DNA from: Deltaproteobacteria bacterium UBA5205 | GTDB taxonomy: Bacteria; Desulfobacterota; Syntrophorhabdia; Syntrophorhabdales; Syntrophorhabdaceae | Length of the DNA: 64,000 nt | NCBI GenBank assembly: GCA_002412715.1 | Contig: DHVP01000048.1 | Span: 175,640-239,639, forward strand | Reading direction: 5' to 3' | In this document: one piece after another, positions 47,001 through 55,156 of the stretch | Numbering within the stretch: the stretch's first letter is position 1 | Layout: each line of letters starts with the position of its first letter | Notes under the pieces: model-generated | Told to the model about the DNA's origin: nothing | The model's input: only the letters and a program-made list of their open reading frames with translations | The model's database searches: none | Translations under genes and position numbers: made by a program

Positions 47001-48706
47001 TGACAGTCTCTCACGATGTGCTCATAGTCGGCGGAGGCCTTGCAGGCTTGCGGGCAGCCGTCGGCCTTTGCCAGAAATACGATGTGGCCCTTCTCTCCAA
47101 GGTCCATCCCATAAGGTCCCATTCCATCGCTGCCCAGGGCGGCATCAATGCCGCGCTTGCCAACAATCCCGACAGCAGGGACGACACGTGGGAAAAGCAT
47201 ACCTTCGACACGGTGAAGGGCAGCGACTATCTTGCCGATCAGGACGCGGTGGAGATCATGTGCCGCGAGGCGCCGGGTATCGTTTACGAGATGGAGCACT
47301 GGGGCTGCCCCTTCAGCCGCTTTCCCGACGGCTCCATCGCCCAGAGGCCCTTCGGGGGGGCCGGGTATCCCAGGACCTGCTATTCCACGGACCTGACCGG
47401 CCACGTTCTCCTCAATACGCTCTACGAAAGGGCCGTCATGATGGGCGTCACGGTCTATCCCGAATGGTACGTGACAGCACTCGCGACAGATGAGGGCGTA
47501 TGTCACGGTGTTGTCGCCTTTGACCTCATGAACGGACAAATCGTACCCATCGCCGCGAAGGCGACGATCTTCGCGACCGGAGGATACGGCAGGGTCTACT
47601 TCTATTCGACCAACGCGCTCATAAACACGGGCAGCGGTATCGGCATCGCGTACAAGGCCGGCGTACCCTTGAAGGATATGGAGTTCGTGCAGTTCCACCC
47701 CACGGGGCTCATCGGCACGAACATCCTTATGACGGAAGCATGCCGCGGAGAAGGCGGTTATCTCGTCAACAACAAGGGCGAGCGCTTCATGGAAAAGTAC
47801 GCCCCGAAGGCGATGGAACTGGCACCGCGCGATATCGTCTCACGGAGCATCCAGACCGAGATAAACGAGGGCAGGTACTTCGAACACCCTCTCGGCAAGT
47901 ATATCAAGCTTGACCTCACGCACCTCGGTGAGAAGAAGATCCTTGCCAAACTGCCGGGCATACGGAAGATCTGCCTCGATTTCATCGGCATCGATCCCAT
48001 CAAGCAACCCATACCCATCATGCCCTGTCAACACTATTCCATGGGAGGGATCGACACAAACGCAAGGACAGCGACCGAGGTGCAGGGTTTCTTTGCCGCC
48101 GGAGAATGCGCCTGCGTTAGCGTCCACGGGGCCAACAGGCTGGGCGGAAATTCCCTCCTCGAAACGATCGTTTTCGGGAAGATCGCCGCCGGCGCTATCG
48201 ACGAATACCTTTCATCAGGCACCGCGGTACCAAAAGAAGAGATTGTCATTCGGAGGGCCGGGGACCTGGAAGCCAGGATGGCGGCTCTCGTCTCCGGGGG
48301 GACCGAGAAGACCTTTGTCCTTCACGGTGAACTTGCAAAGACGATGAGCGCCAACGTGGGCATCTTCAGACAGCGAACAGAGACGGAAAAAGCCCTCGAG
48401 GAGATCGGACGTATCAAGGAACGATACCGCAACGTGGGCGTGTCATCGCCATCGAGACACATGAACTACGAACTCATGAACGCCATCGAGCTCGAATACA
48501 TGCTCGAGGTCGCGCATACGATAGCCCTCGGCGCATCCCTCAGGGAAGAGAGCAGAGGGGCCCATTCCCGCACGGATTTTCCGAAACGCGACGACGGGAA
48601 ATGGCTCAAACATACCATCGCCCGCATGGCCGATGACACAAACCCCGGTATCTCTTTCCGGGACGTTTCCATTACCCGCTACAAGCCGATGGAGAGGGTC
48701 TATTGA
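46997..48706 (+). CDS. sdhA: Succinate dehydrogenase/fumarate reductase flavoprotein subunit
   Basis: A 569-residue protein from ATG 46997 (ATG 47000 also possible). FAD-binding features are VLIVGGGLAGLRAAV, HSIAAQGGINAALAN with the covalent-FAD His and the AAQGG loop, FATGGYGRVY, and QFHPTGLIGTNILMTEACRGEGG. The active-site segment HYSMGGI and ECACVSVHGANRLGGNSLLE are intact. It oxidises succinate with SdhB and the small anchor, or reduces fumarate. The gene overlaps both neighbours by 4 bases, so sdhC, sdhA and sdhB are translated in series. Direction of catalysis cannot be told from the sequence. Confidence 0.95.
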   Translation: MMTVSHDVLIVGGGLAGLRAAVGLCQKYDVALLSKVHPIRSHSIAAQGGINAALANNPDSRDDTWEKHTFDTVKGSDYLADQDAVEIMCREAPGIVYEMEHWGCPFSRFPDGSIAQRPFGGAGYPRTCYSTDLTGHVLLNTLYERAVMMGVTVYPEWYVTALATDEGVCHGVVAFDLMNGQIVPIAAKATIFATGGYGRVYFYSTNALINTGSGIGIAYKAGVPLKDMEFVQFHPTGLIGTNILMTEACRGEGGYLVNNKGERFMEKYAPKAMELAPRDIVSRSIQTEINEGRYFEHPLGKYIKLDLTHLGEKKILAKLPGIRKICLDFIGIDPIKQPIPIMPCQHYSMGGIDTNARTATEVQGFFAAGECACVSVHGANRLGGNSLLETIVFGKIAAGAIDEYLSSGTAVPKEEIVIRRAGDLEARMAALVSGGTEKTFVLHGELAKTMSANVGIFRQRTETEKALEEIGRIKERYRNVGVSSPSRHMNYELMNAIELEYMLEVAHTIALGASLREESRGAHSRTDFPKRDDGKWLKHTIARMADDTNPGISFRDVSITRYKPMERVY

Positions 48707-49443
48707 TAACCGCTTCGGCATATACATTCAAGATACTGCGAACCGACAGGAAAAAACCGGACGACACGCCGCGGTTTCAGACATACCGGGTGAAGGTCAT
48801 CCCCGGGCTCACGGTGCTCGGGGTCTTGAACAGGATCCGCGATGAGATCGACGGCACGCTCTCCTTCCGCTCGTCCTGCAGGTCCGCCGTCTGTGGGTCG
48901 TGTGCAATGGTAATCAATGGCAGGATCGACCTCGCGTGTCGAACACAGGTGGCATCCTTCGGCACGAATACCATCATCCTGGAACCGCTTCCCAACATGG
49001 AGATCGTTAAGGACCTCGTAGTCGACATGACACCCTTCTGGAAAATGTACGAGACGGTTAAACCCTGGCTCATCCGCGAAAGCACCGATCCGGAGAAGGA
49101 GATCGCGCAGAGCGAAGAGGAAAGAAGTTGCATTGACCAGTTCGTCAACTGTATTCTCTGCGCCTGCTGCTACGGGGCATGTCCCGTTATCGCCCGCGAC
49201 CCGGAATATCTGGGTCCGGCGGCGCTTGCCAAGCTGGAACGCTTTGTCCTCGACTCGCGTGACGAACGGCCCGACATTCTTCTGGATGATGTGAACAATG
49301 AAAGGGGCGTCTGGGGCTGCGACACGATCCTTAAGTGCATAGAGGCCTGCCCGAAGGACGTGCGACCCACCGATTCCATCGTGGGCCTGAGGAAAGCCCT
49401 TGTCGGGAAAAAGGCAAGAAGACTGTTCGGGATAAAGAAATGA
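48703..49443 (+). CDS. sdhB: Succinate dehydrogenase iron-sulfur subunit
   Basis: A 246-residue protein, probably starting at TTG 48703 within the sdhA stop. The [2Fe-2S] domain has SSCRSAVCGSCAM and a later Cys in LACRTQ. The C-terminal ferredoxin domain has CILCACCYGACP for the [4Fe-4S] centre and CIEACPKDVRPTDSI for the second and third clusters. These carry electrons from FAD to the membrane. No in-frame ATG or GTG gives a full N terminus. It ends at TGA 49441-49443 that overlaps the Rieske ATG. Confidence 0.93.
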   Translation: MITASAYTFKILRTDRKKPDDTPRFQTYRVKVIPGLTVLGVLNRIRDEIDGTLSFRSSCRSAVCGSCAMVINGRIDLACRTQVASFGTNTIILEPLPNMEIVKDLVVDMTPFWKMYETVKPWLIRESTDPEKEIAQSEEERSCIDQFVNCILCACCYGACPVIARDPEYLGPAALAKLERFVLDSRDERPDILLDDVNNERGVWGCDTILKCIEACPKDVRPTDSIVGLRKALVGKKARRLFGIKK

Positions 49444-49910
49444 AGCTCGACTATTCACTGGTGACGCGCAGGACGTTCCTCAACACCCTCTTCGGGGGCT
49501 GGCTTGCCGCTCTGGCAGCGGGGAGCGCTTATGCCTTGCTCAGGTTCATCTTCCCGACACTGGGAAAAGAACCTGATTTTGTGATTCTTAACAAGGGTGA
49601 CTTCCTCGACATCCCGATAAACTCTGTTAAACCCTTCGCCTGGGGAGGCAAACTCGGTCTTTTCTTCAAAAAGGAGAACGGCACCACCGAGGCCTTGAAG
49701 GGCGTTTGCACCCACATGGAGTGCAACATAACCTACCGGCCTGACGTGAAGAAGTTCTATTGCGCATGCCATAAGGGCTGGTTCGACGAGAGTGGAAAGA
49801 ATATCGAGGGGCCTCCGCCGAAGCCCCTTGAGATCTTCGACATCACGATCGAGGGCGACAAACTTATCATAGCAAAAAAGGGAGTGAAGGTTGCGTTGCC
49901 GAAGGCTTAA
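49440..49910 (+). CDS. Rieske iron-sulfur protein of a cytochrome bc-type complex
   Basis: A 156-residue protein from ATG 49440. It has a twin-arginine motif, TRRTFLN, leading into a membrane helix (about 18-36), as usual for Tat-exported Rieske proteins. The cluster motif is CTHMEC ... CACHKGWFD, giving Cys-x-His and Cys-x-x-His ligands of a [2Fe-2S] centre, with a PPPKPLEIF proline loop that closes the pocket. The Cys in MEC could form the structural disulfide with the Cys of CACH. The gene overlaps sdhB (ATGA) and the cytochrome b gene by 20 bases. Confidence 0.92.
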   Translation: MKLDYSLVTRRTFLNTLFGGWLAALAAGSAYALLRFIFPTLGKEPDFVILNKGDFLDIPINSVKPFAWGGKLGLFFKKENGTTEALKGVCTHMECNITYRPDVKKFYCACHKGWFDESGKNIEGPPPKPLEIFDITIEGDKLIIAKKGVKVALPKA

Positions 49911-50955
49911 AGACTGGGTCGGCGAGCGGTATGACATCGAGGGGCTCCGGGGGTTCATCCGGAACAAATACGTCCCCTCCCATCGTCTGGATGTTTGGTA
50001 TTTTGCAGGCGGGCTGACCCTCTTTCTTTTTATATTTCAGTTCATAACGGGCATGGCGCTTGCCCTCTACTATGTCCCGCAGGCGGAACACGCCCACAAA
50101 AGCATCATCGATATCGTGACGAAGCTCAACATGGGATGGCTCTTCCGTTCACTGCATCACTGGGGGGGGCAGCTCGCGATCGCCGTCCTCTTCGTTCATG
50201 TTTTCAGCACCCTTCTTCTCAAGGCCTACCGGAAACCCAGGGAACTCCTCTGGGTCACCGGTTTCGTGATGCTCATCATCTCCATATTCTTCGGCCTCAG
50301 CGGGTATTTTCTGCTCTGGGACGAGAGGGCCTTCGCGGCGGTGAGGGTGGCAACGGGAGGCGCCGGGAATCTTCCCCTTATCGGAGGATTCGTGAAGGGT
50401 TTCCTGCGCGGTGACCTCGACGTGACGGGCGAGACGCTGACACGTTTCTACGCCTTCCATGTGGCCATCCTTCCCCTCGTCACCGTTGCAGTCACCGGGC
50501 TGCACGTAGTCCTCGTTCAGCTCCACGGCATGAGTGTTCCCCTCTCGCAGCAGAACCGGCAGCGCAAGCCGGAGCCGTTCTTTCCGAACCTTTTTTATAA
50601 GGACCTCATCGTATGGCTCATCTGCCTTGGTGTTGTTGTTACCCTTGCAGCGCTCTTTCCGCCTCAGATCGGAGTGAAAGCCGATCCGCTCGCCCCGGCG
50701 CCGGAAAATATCAAACCCGAATGGTACTTCCTTTTTCTCTTCCAGACACTCAAGCTTTTTCCCGGCGAGATAGCAGGCCTCAACGGAGAAACTATCGCCA
50801 TAATTATCATCTCCGCCGCCATAGCATTCTTTTTCCTCATACCCTTTTTTGACAGACGGTCGGCTGCAGAGCGCCAAAGTCGCCTGTTTACCTGGATCGG
50901 CATCTTCTATCTTGTCTATTTCACCGTCATGACGGTAATAGGCTTCTTAACCTAG
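49891..50955 (+). CDS. Cytochrome b of a Rieske-cytochrome b complex (b6-type heme spacing)
   Basis: A 354-residue membrane protein, probable TTG start 49891 with GGAGTGAAGG upstream. Eight helices are predicted. Heme ligands are His89 and His103 (13 residues between) and His190 and His205 (14 between); the 14 spacing is the cytochrome b6f-type rather than mitochondrial pattern. It is a fusion of b6 and subunit IV parts, with the quinol-oxidation motif PEWYF at 276-280. No cytochrome c1, f or diheme c gene follows, so the electron acceptor of the Rieske protein is unknown. It overlaps the Rieske gene. Confidence 0.92.
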   Translation: MRCRRLKDWVGERYDIEGLRGFIRNKYVPSHRLDVWYFAGGLTLFLFIFQFITGMALALYYVPQAEHAHKSIIDIVTKLNMGWLFRSLHHWGGQLAIAVLFVHVFSTLLLKAYRKPRELLWVTGFVMLIISIFFGLSGYFLLWDERAFAAVRVATGGAGNLPLIGGFVKGFLRGDLDVTGETLTRFYAFHVAILPLVTVAVTGLHVVLVQLHGMSVPLSQQNRQRKPEPFFPNLFYKDLIVWLICLGVVVTLAALFPPQIGVKADPLAPAPENIKPEWYFLFLFQTLKLFPGEIAGLNGETIAIIIISAAIAFFFLIPFFDRRSAAERQSRLFTWIGIFYLVYFTVMTVIGFLT

Positions 50956-50963
50956 GGGTATAC

Positions 50964-51215
50964 ATGGTCCACAGGATCCTTCTCATCGTTGTTCTTTTCC
51001 TCGTCCATGCAGGGGCGCTTTTCGGCGCGGATCAGAAGATCGAGGTCTTTCCCGCGGCCCCCTACGACCGCTATACGATCTATCACGCGCTCGTTTTCTT
51101 CTGGATAGGCATTGTCGGCCTTATCGTTATCATTGTCATGAAGTTGAGAGAGATAAAACGCATCCAGAATATGGATATCGACAAAGATGAAAAGGACGCG
51201 CCTTTCCTTGACTAA
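50964..51215 (+). CDS. Small membrane protein at the end of the sdh-bc operon
   Basis: An 83-residue protein 8 bases after the cytochrome b stop. A signal sequence (RILLIVVLFLVHAGALFGA) precedes a 25-residue periplasmic loop (EVFPAAPYDRYTIYHA) and a transmembrane helix (LVFFWIGIVGLIVIIVMKL), ending in a charged cytoplasmic tail. No heme-binding motif or cysteine is present. The position suggests an accessory or stabilising subunit of the Rieske-cytochrome b complex. I do not recognise the family. Confidence 0.7.
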   Translation: MVHRILLIVVLFLVHAGALFGADQKIEVFPAAPYDRYTIYHALVFFWIGIVGLIVIIVMKLREIKRIQNMDIDKDEKDAPFLD

Positions 51216-51236
51216 GCGGCTCCAAACCTTTATTAT
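51208..51236 (+). promoter_or_regulatory. Sigma70-type promoter abutting the type IIG-like gene
   Basis: TTGACT (51208-51213) and TATTAT (51231-51236) are 17 bases apart. Transcription would start near 51243, about 6 bases before ATG 51249, which has no ribosome-binding site. The -35 box lies inside the end of the preceding ORF. Confidence 0.5.
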
Positions 51237-51248
51237 TTTCTCTATCCT

Positions 51249-53144
51249 ATGCAAAAAACTATCGTGCGTAACTCGCTCATATCCCGTCGAGGGCTTCAAC
51301 AGCTCCTCACCCTCCCCGAGGAAGATCTTGTCTATGTATCCCTCCTGGAAATACTGGCAAAATTCCAGGACATAAAACAGTTCGCCAGCGAGATACACAC
51401 CGAGATCCACCTTATAAAGCCGGTGCTGAAGATACTGGGTTACGCCTACGAGTCGAAGCCGAAATACTTCGACGACGCCATAAAGGGACCCGACGTGGCC
51501 CTCTTCGCCACAGAGATACAACGCGACCGGACATCTCCCCTGTGGGGAACTCCCGAATACTATGAGAACACGCTGGGGGTTCTGCTGCTGAAACGTTTCG
51601 GGCGTAATCTCGAGGAGGGGGTCAGTGGTTTTTATCTTGCCTTCGAGAACCGCATGCCCCTCTACCAGCTTTTTTATTTCCTGAAGAACACGAAGACGCC
51701 CTGGGGCATTCTCACCAACGGTAAGCAATGGATGCTGATGAAGAAACCCCTCGCCTATGAAACGAGGGTTTTTTCCATTGACCTGGAAGAAGCCATCGAG
51801 ACGAACGACAGGGACGCCCTTCATCTTTTCTGCAAGATCTTTTCCCTGAACGGCCTGTCGAAAACTCTCGTCGAACTTCACGAGGGGGAGCGTCAATCTC
51901 TCATAGGACGCCTTAAGGAAAAGAAGGCGTCATTGCGCAATGCCATCGCAGGCTTCAAGCGAAAAACCGATGTTTTCCCCAGGATCGTCGGCGGGCTTTC
52001 GGACCTTTTCGCGGAAGATGTCTTTACCACAACGAAGAATTACCTCAGCGACAATAACGTATGGGTGGCCGAAAGAACCACGCCGGCCGACACTGTCGAC
52101 AATTTCAACCTGGCGGATATATCCTCCTATCTCCTCAATAAAAAGGGGGCAACCCCCTCCATCGATCTGGAAAAGATACTCTTCGGAACAAAATCCGGGC
52201 ACATGGCAAAGGACGACCTGCTCTCCCTGAAGATCCTCGACATGACACCCGGCTTCGGCAATATCACATCGGACCTCGTCGATGGCATCGCTTATTTCTC
52301 TTTTATTCTGCCCTATCGCGACAAGAGCACTTTCATTGCAAAATGGGAGGATGAGAAGACCCTCAAACCGTACATCCTGCAGAAGCTGCTCTACGGTATC
52401 GAAAAATCTCACGTCGCCTTCGATATCCTGCAGTATGCGATGAAGGGCCGGTATGGGACCGATGCGGTAAACCACAGGTTCGGCAATCCCCTGATCGGGA
52501 TGTCTCTTGCCGACATAGTACCCCACGTGGACACGAAAAACCAGATGGGTCTCTTTTCGAAAAATCCCCTCGATATCCTCGCCGATATCAGGAAGATGTA
52601 CCGCCACTATTTCTCCCTCTCGGAAAAGATACGGGAGGACATGGCGATAAGAGAGGAGCTTGCCGAAAGGCTGGCGGTATACTGCGGACGGATACGCGAC
52701 GTGATGGACCTCATCACGGCCACCTATTTCAGCAAGGCGGTGGACGAAAGAAGGATCCATGAGACCCTCGTCATGCTCGGCTCCGAAGGTGATTCCTGGA
52801 ACTCGCTGACATCCCGCGACTGGTTTGCCGAAGCAAAGCGCATCGCCAGGCGCAATGGTTTCTTTCACCTGGAAATCGAGTTCCCCTTCCTCGTCGACGG
52901 CGCTTTTGACTATATCTTTGTCCAGCCATCCCTGACCCACATATGGGAAGACCCTTTCCCTCTCCCGGAGGTTGCAAAGGCCTATATAAAACGGGGAATG
53001 ACCTATCTGAAACCGGAAGGAACCATGGTGATGATTCTGGAAGACCCCGATGAGGAGCTTTTCAGGGAACTCGCCCGATCGAAACGCTATGATACCCAGG
53101 CAGAGGGGAGCACGATCCTCCTCAGGAAGAAAAGAACGACATAA
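51249..53144 (+). CDS. Type IIG restriction-modification-like protein with eroded catalytic motifs
   Basis: A 631-residue protein resembling fused nuclease-methyltransferase enzymes in layout. The N-terminal part (about 25-180) has KPVLKILGYAYESKP, a PD-like GPDVALF with Asp82, then GVLLLKRFGRNLEE where the expected Glu-x-Lys has Leu113-Leu114-Lys115, and TPWGILTNGKQWMLM, a typical end of this domain. The methyltransferase part (about 300-631) has ILDMTPGFGNITSDLVD at the SAM-binding motif I position (usually DPACGSG) and EFPFLVDGAFDYIFVQPSL at motif IV (usually NPPY), with Gln559-Pro-Ser561-Leu562 instead. Length and frame are intact. It may be a regulator or decoy that lost both activities, or a new family. 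Confidence 0.6.
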   Translation: MQKTIVRNSLISRRGLQQLLTLPEEDLVYVSLLEILAKFQDIKQFASEIHTEIHLIKPVLKILGYAYESKPKYFDDAIKGPDVALFATEIQRDRTSPLWGTPEYYENTLGVLLLKRFGRNLEEGVSGFYLAFENRMPLYQLFYFLKNTKTPWGILTNGKQWMLMKKPLAYETRVFSIDLEEAIETNDRDALHLFCKIFSLNGLSKTLVELHEGERQSLIGRLKEKKASLRNAIAGFKRKTDVFPRIVGGLSDLFAEDVFTTTKNYLSDNNVWVAERTTPADTVDNFNLADISSYLLNKKGATPSIDLEKILFGTKSGHMAKDDLLSLKILDMTPGFGNITSDLVDGIAYFSFILPYRDKSTFIAKWEDEKTLKPYILQKLLYGIEKSHVAFDILQYAMKGRYGTDAVNHRFGNPLIGMSLADIVPHVDTKNQMGLFSKNPLDILADIRKMYRHYFSLSEKIREDMAIREELAERLAVYCGRIRDVMDLITATYFSKAVDERRIHETLVMLGSEGDSWNSLTSRDWFAEAKRIARRNGFFHLEIEFPFLVDGAFDYIFVQPSLTHIWEDPFPLPEVAKAYIKRGMTYLKPEGTMVMILEDPDEELFRELARSKRYDTQAEGSTILLRKKRTT

Positions 53145-53204
53145 AGACGGACACAGACCCTTCTCCCGGCAGGTTTTTGCCGTTCCCTGAAACCCGAACC
53201 GCGT

Positions 53205-53942
53205 TTAGAACACCAGTTTTTTCAAAAGCTTGTACGACCTGAAGTCTACGTCTATGTGGTAGATTATGAAGCCTTCCATTATCTCCTGGGCCTCGCGTTC
53301 GAGGGAGGTGTCAGCGAAGCCGCCCTGCATCGTCTTTGCCGCGAGAAAGCCCGGTATAACGCCTTCAGCGCATCTTTTGTGCGGCAGCGATCTGGCGCAC
53401 GCGCCGCAGAGGATGCCGCCGCGTTCCCGCGAGAAGTGGAGCCTGTGCCTCTCTTCCATCTGCGCTCCGCAGCACACGCAGGTGTCGAAATTGGGGTGAT
53501 ATCCAAGGATATCGAGCATGAGCAATTGATAATGGAGAATATCGGGATAGGCGGGGTCCCTCGTCCGGGCAAGATCGATGAATTCTTTTAATGTATTGAA
53601 AAGGGGCTCGTGCGGCTCTCTCTCCTTTGTAAGCCTGTCGACGAATTCGGCGAAAAAAGCGGCGCTGCATGCCCTGCGGATGTTGGTTTCGATTCCGTTG
53701 TTGGCTCCCAGCAGATCGGCATTCTCAATCCGTACCATTGTGCGACCCGGTTTTTCAAAGTATTCGACACCGATATGGTTGAAGGGCTCCAGGGTGTTCA
53801 TGAATCGCTTTTGACTCTTGCCGGCACCCTTCGCGATGGCGGACACCTTTCCGGCGTGAAGAGCGAAAAGATGAATGATCCTGTCCGATTCGCCGTAAGC
53901 GCGCTTTGAAAGGACGATAGCTTCATCCTTGTGGAGAGACAT
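53205..53942 (-). CDS. recO: DNA repair protein RecO
   Basis: A 245-residue protein with the RecO plan: an N-terminal OB fold (EAIVLSKRAYGESDRIIHLFA) and a C-terminal helical domain. A zinc site is formed by CVCCGAQ and CGACARS, present in many but not all RecO proteins. RecO loads RecA onto SSB-coated DNA with RecR. It is third in a minus-strand operon after the Nudix and mobB genes. It starts at ATG 53942, 17 bases after the mobB stop, without a clear ribosome-binding site, suggesting coupling. Confidence 0.92.
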   Translation of the reverse strand: MSLHKDEAIVLSKRAYGESDRIIHLFALHAGKVSAIAKGAGKSQKRFMNTLEPFNHIGVEYFEKPGRTMVRIENADLLGANNGIETNIRRACSAAFFAEFVDRLTKEREPHEPLFNTLKEFIDLARTRDPAYPDILHYQLLMLDILGYHPNFDTCVCCGAQMEERHRLHFSRERGGILCGACARSLPHKRCAEGVIPGFLAAKTMQGGFADTSLEREAQEIMEGFIIYHIDVDFRSYKLLKKLVF

Positions 53943-53959
53943 TTACGGGGCACCCGTGT

Positions 53960-54481
53960 TCATGGAATATCCTTTTTCACAATGCGATCGGCTATGAAGC
54001 CGGCAATGGAGCTCACGTCGTTGCGGGCAAAGCGGGGCAAAGGGACATCGACGTCATCGTCGGTGACGATGGCGATGTAGGTATCGTCACCGGAAAGACA
54101 AAGCGGCGGCTCAGGTCTTTCCTTCGTGTAAACCTCTATTTTCGGGGCCTTTTCATGCTTGAAGCCCTCCACAATCACCACATCGACGTCCCCGGCATAG
54201 AGCGAAACGATCTCGTCCAGGGAAGGCTCCTTCTCAAAATCTTTTACGATCCCCATTCCTGACCGGGTTACAAGTATGGCCGTCGACGCACCTGCCAGTT
54301 TGAACCGGTATGAGTCCTTGCCGGGGACATCGAATTCGAGATCATGGTGGGTGTGCTTGATTACGGCAACGCGAATCCCCGCTTTCCCCAATAAAGGGAT
54401 CAGCCCTTCGATAAGCGTTGTCTTGCCGCTGCCCGACCTGCCTGCAATACCGATCACGGGGATTTTTACCGATTCAGTCAT
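53960..54481 (-). CDS. mobB: Molybdopterin-guanine dinucleotide biosynthesis adaptor protein MobB
   Basis: A 173-residue P-loop GTPase from ATG 54481, overlapping the Nudix stop (TGATG). Walker A is GIAGRSGSGKTTLIEGLI (about 12-29), followed by VIKHTHHDLEFDVPGKDSYRF, the TH-rich segment typical of MobB, and VIVEGFKHEKAPKIEVY as the Walker B region. MobB assists attachment of GMP to molybdopterin. Its presence with AOR and the MoaD/HesA pair supports active pterin-metal cofactor synthesis, although AOR uses bispterin without the nucleotide. Next gene is recO. Confidence 0.92.
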   Translation of the reverse strand: MTESVKIPVIGIAGRSGSGKTTLIEGLIPLLGKAGIRVAVIKHTHHDLEFDVPGKDSYRFKLAGASTAILVTRSGMGIVKDFEKEPSLDEIVSLYAGDVDVVIVEGFKHEKAPKIEVYTKERPEPPLCLSGDDTYIAIVTDDDVDVPLPRFARNDVSSIAGFIADRIVKKDIP

Positions 54482-55026
54482 CACCGGAGACAAGGATTCT
54501 TCATGAAGAAGAAATGGAACGCCACGATCACCAGGGAGTGGTTTATACCGCCGCGGGCTATAATGGCCGGTATCTCTTCCGGCGACATGAGCACCACCTC
54601 GATATCCTCGTTGGGATCGAGCGTTTTTTCGGAGACCTCTTGCGCATTCTCTATAAGGTAGGTATGGCAGAGATTGTTGAATATGGCGGGATTGGGGTTG
54701 ACGAAGCCGAGGAGTTCCGCGCGGTTTCCTTGATATCCCGTCTCCTCGAGCAATTCACGCTCCGCCGCTTCGCGGGGGTCGTGCTCATCCACGAGCCCGC
54801 CAGGTATCTCGAGAGTCACTTCTTTGGAGCCGTGCCGGTACTGCTTGATCATCACGATCTTGCCGTCGGAAGTCACAGGTATGACGTTCACCCAGTCGCG
54901 GGTATCGATGGTATAGAACGTGCCCACCTTGTTCGTCCTCGGCGACACGGCAAGCTCCGACTGGATTCGGAACACACGGTAATCCCTGTCTACCCTGGAT
55001 TCGAGGAGCTCCCATTCCTTGATCAT
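54481..55026 (-). CDS. Nudix hydrolase (ADP-ribose pyrophosphatase-like)
   Basis: A 181-residue protein. The Nudix box is complete: GGLVDEHDPREAAERELLEET with the REXXEE core, flanked by VMIKQYRHGSKEVTLEIP, typical of the ADP-ribose pyrophosphatase subfamily, and by a family-typical FVNPNPAIFNN. It would cleave ADP-ribose or a nucleotide-sugar to AMP and the sugar phosphate. It is the first gene of the operon with mobB and recO and has a short C-terminal tail. A large structured intergenic region lies upstream. Confidence 0.88.
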   Translation of the reverse strand: MIKEWELLESRVDRDYRVFRIQSELAVSPRTNKVGTFYTIDTRDWVNVIPVTSDGKIVMIKQYRHGSKEVTLEIPGGLVDEHDPREAAERELLEETGYQGNRAELLGFVNPNPAIFNNLCHTYLIENAQEVSEKTLDPNEDIEVVLMSPEEIPAIIARGGINHSLVIVAFHFFFMKNPCLR

Positions 55027-55074
55027 AACGGATAATAAAGTACCATGCGGGGGAAGGCAAAAGCAAGAGAACAG

Positions 55075-55143
55075 GGGGTTCGGGATTAAGATGGCCCGGG
55101 GGTCGGAGGAAAGACGGGATTTGTCTTACCCGAACCCCGGGCC
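55075..55143. repeat. Three-segment inverted repeats that can form two exclusive hairpins
   Basis: Segment A (55130-55143) pairs with B (55093-55106) with one mismatch in 14, enclosing an inner AAGAC/GTCTT stem. The overlapping segment 55129-55138 also pairs perfectly over 10 bases with C (55075-55084). The helices share segment A, so only one can form. The site lies between the VWA gene stop and the Nudix start. No T-tract follows on either strand. Confidence 0.55.
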
Positions 55144-55156
55144 TCGTGTCCTTGCC

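Noticed and set aside
51930..52940. 336-codon minus-strand frame inside the type IIG-like gene
   Set aside because: Antisense shadow; the plus strand has a promoter and recognisable, though altered, motifs.
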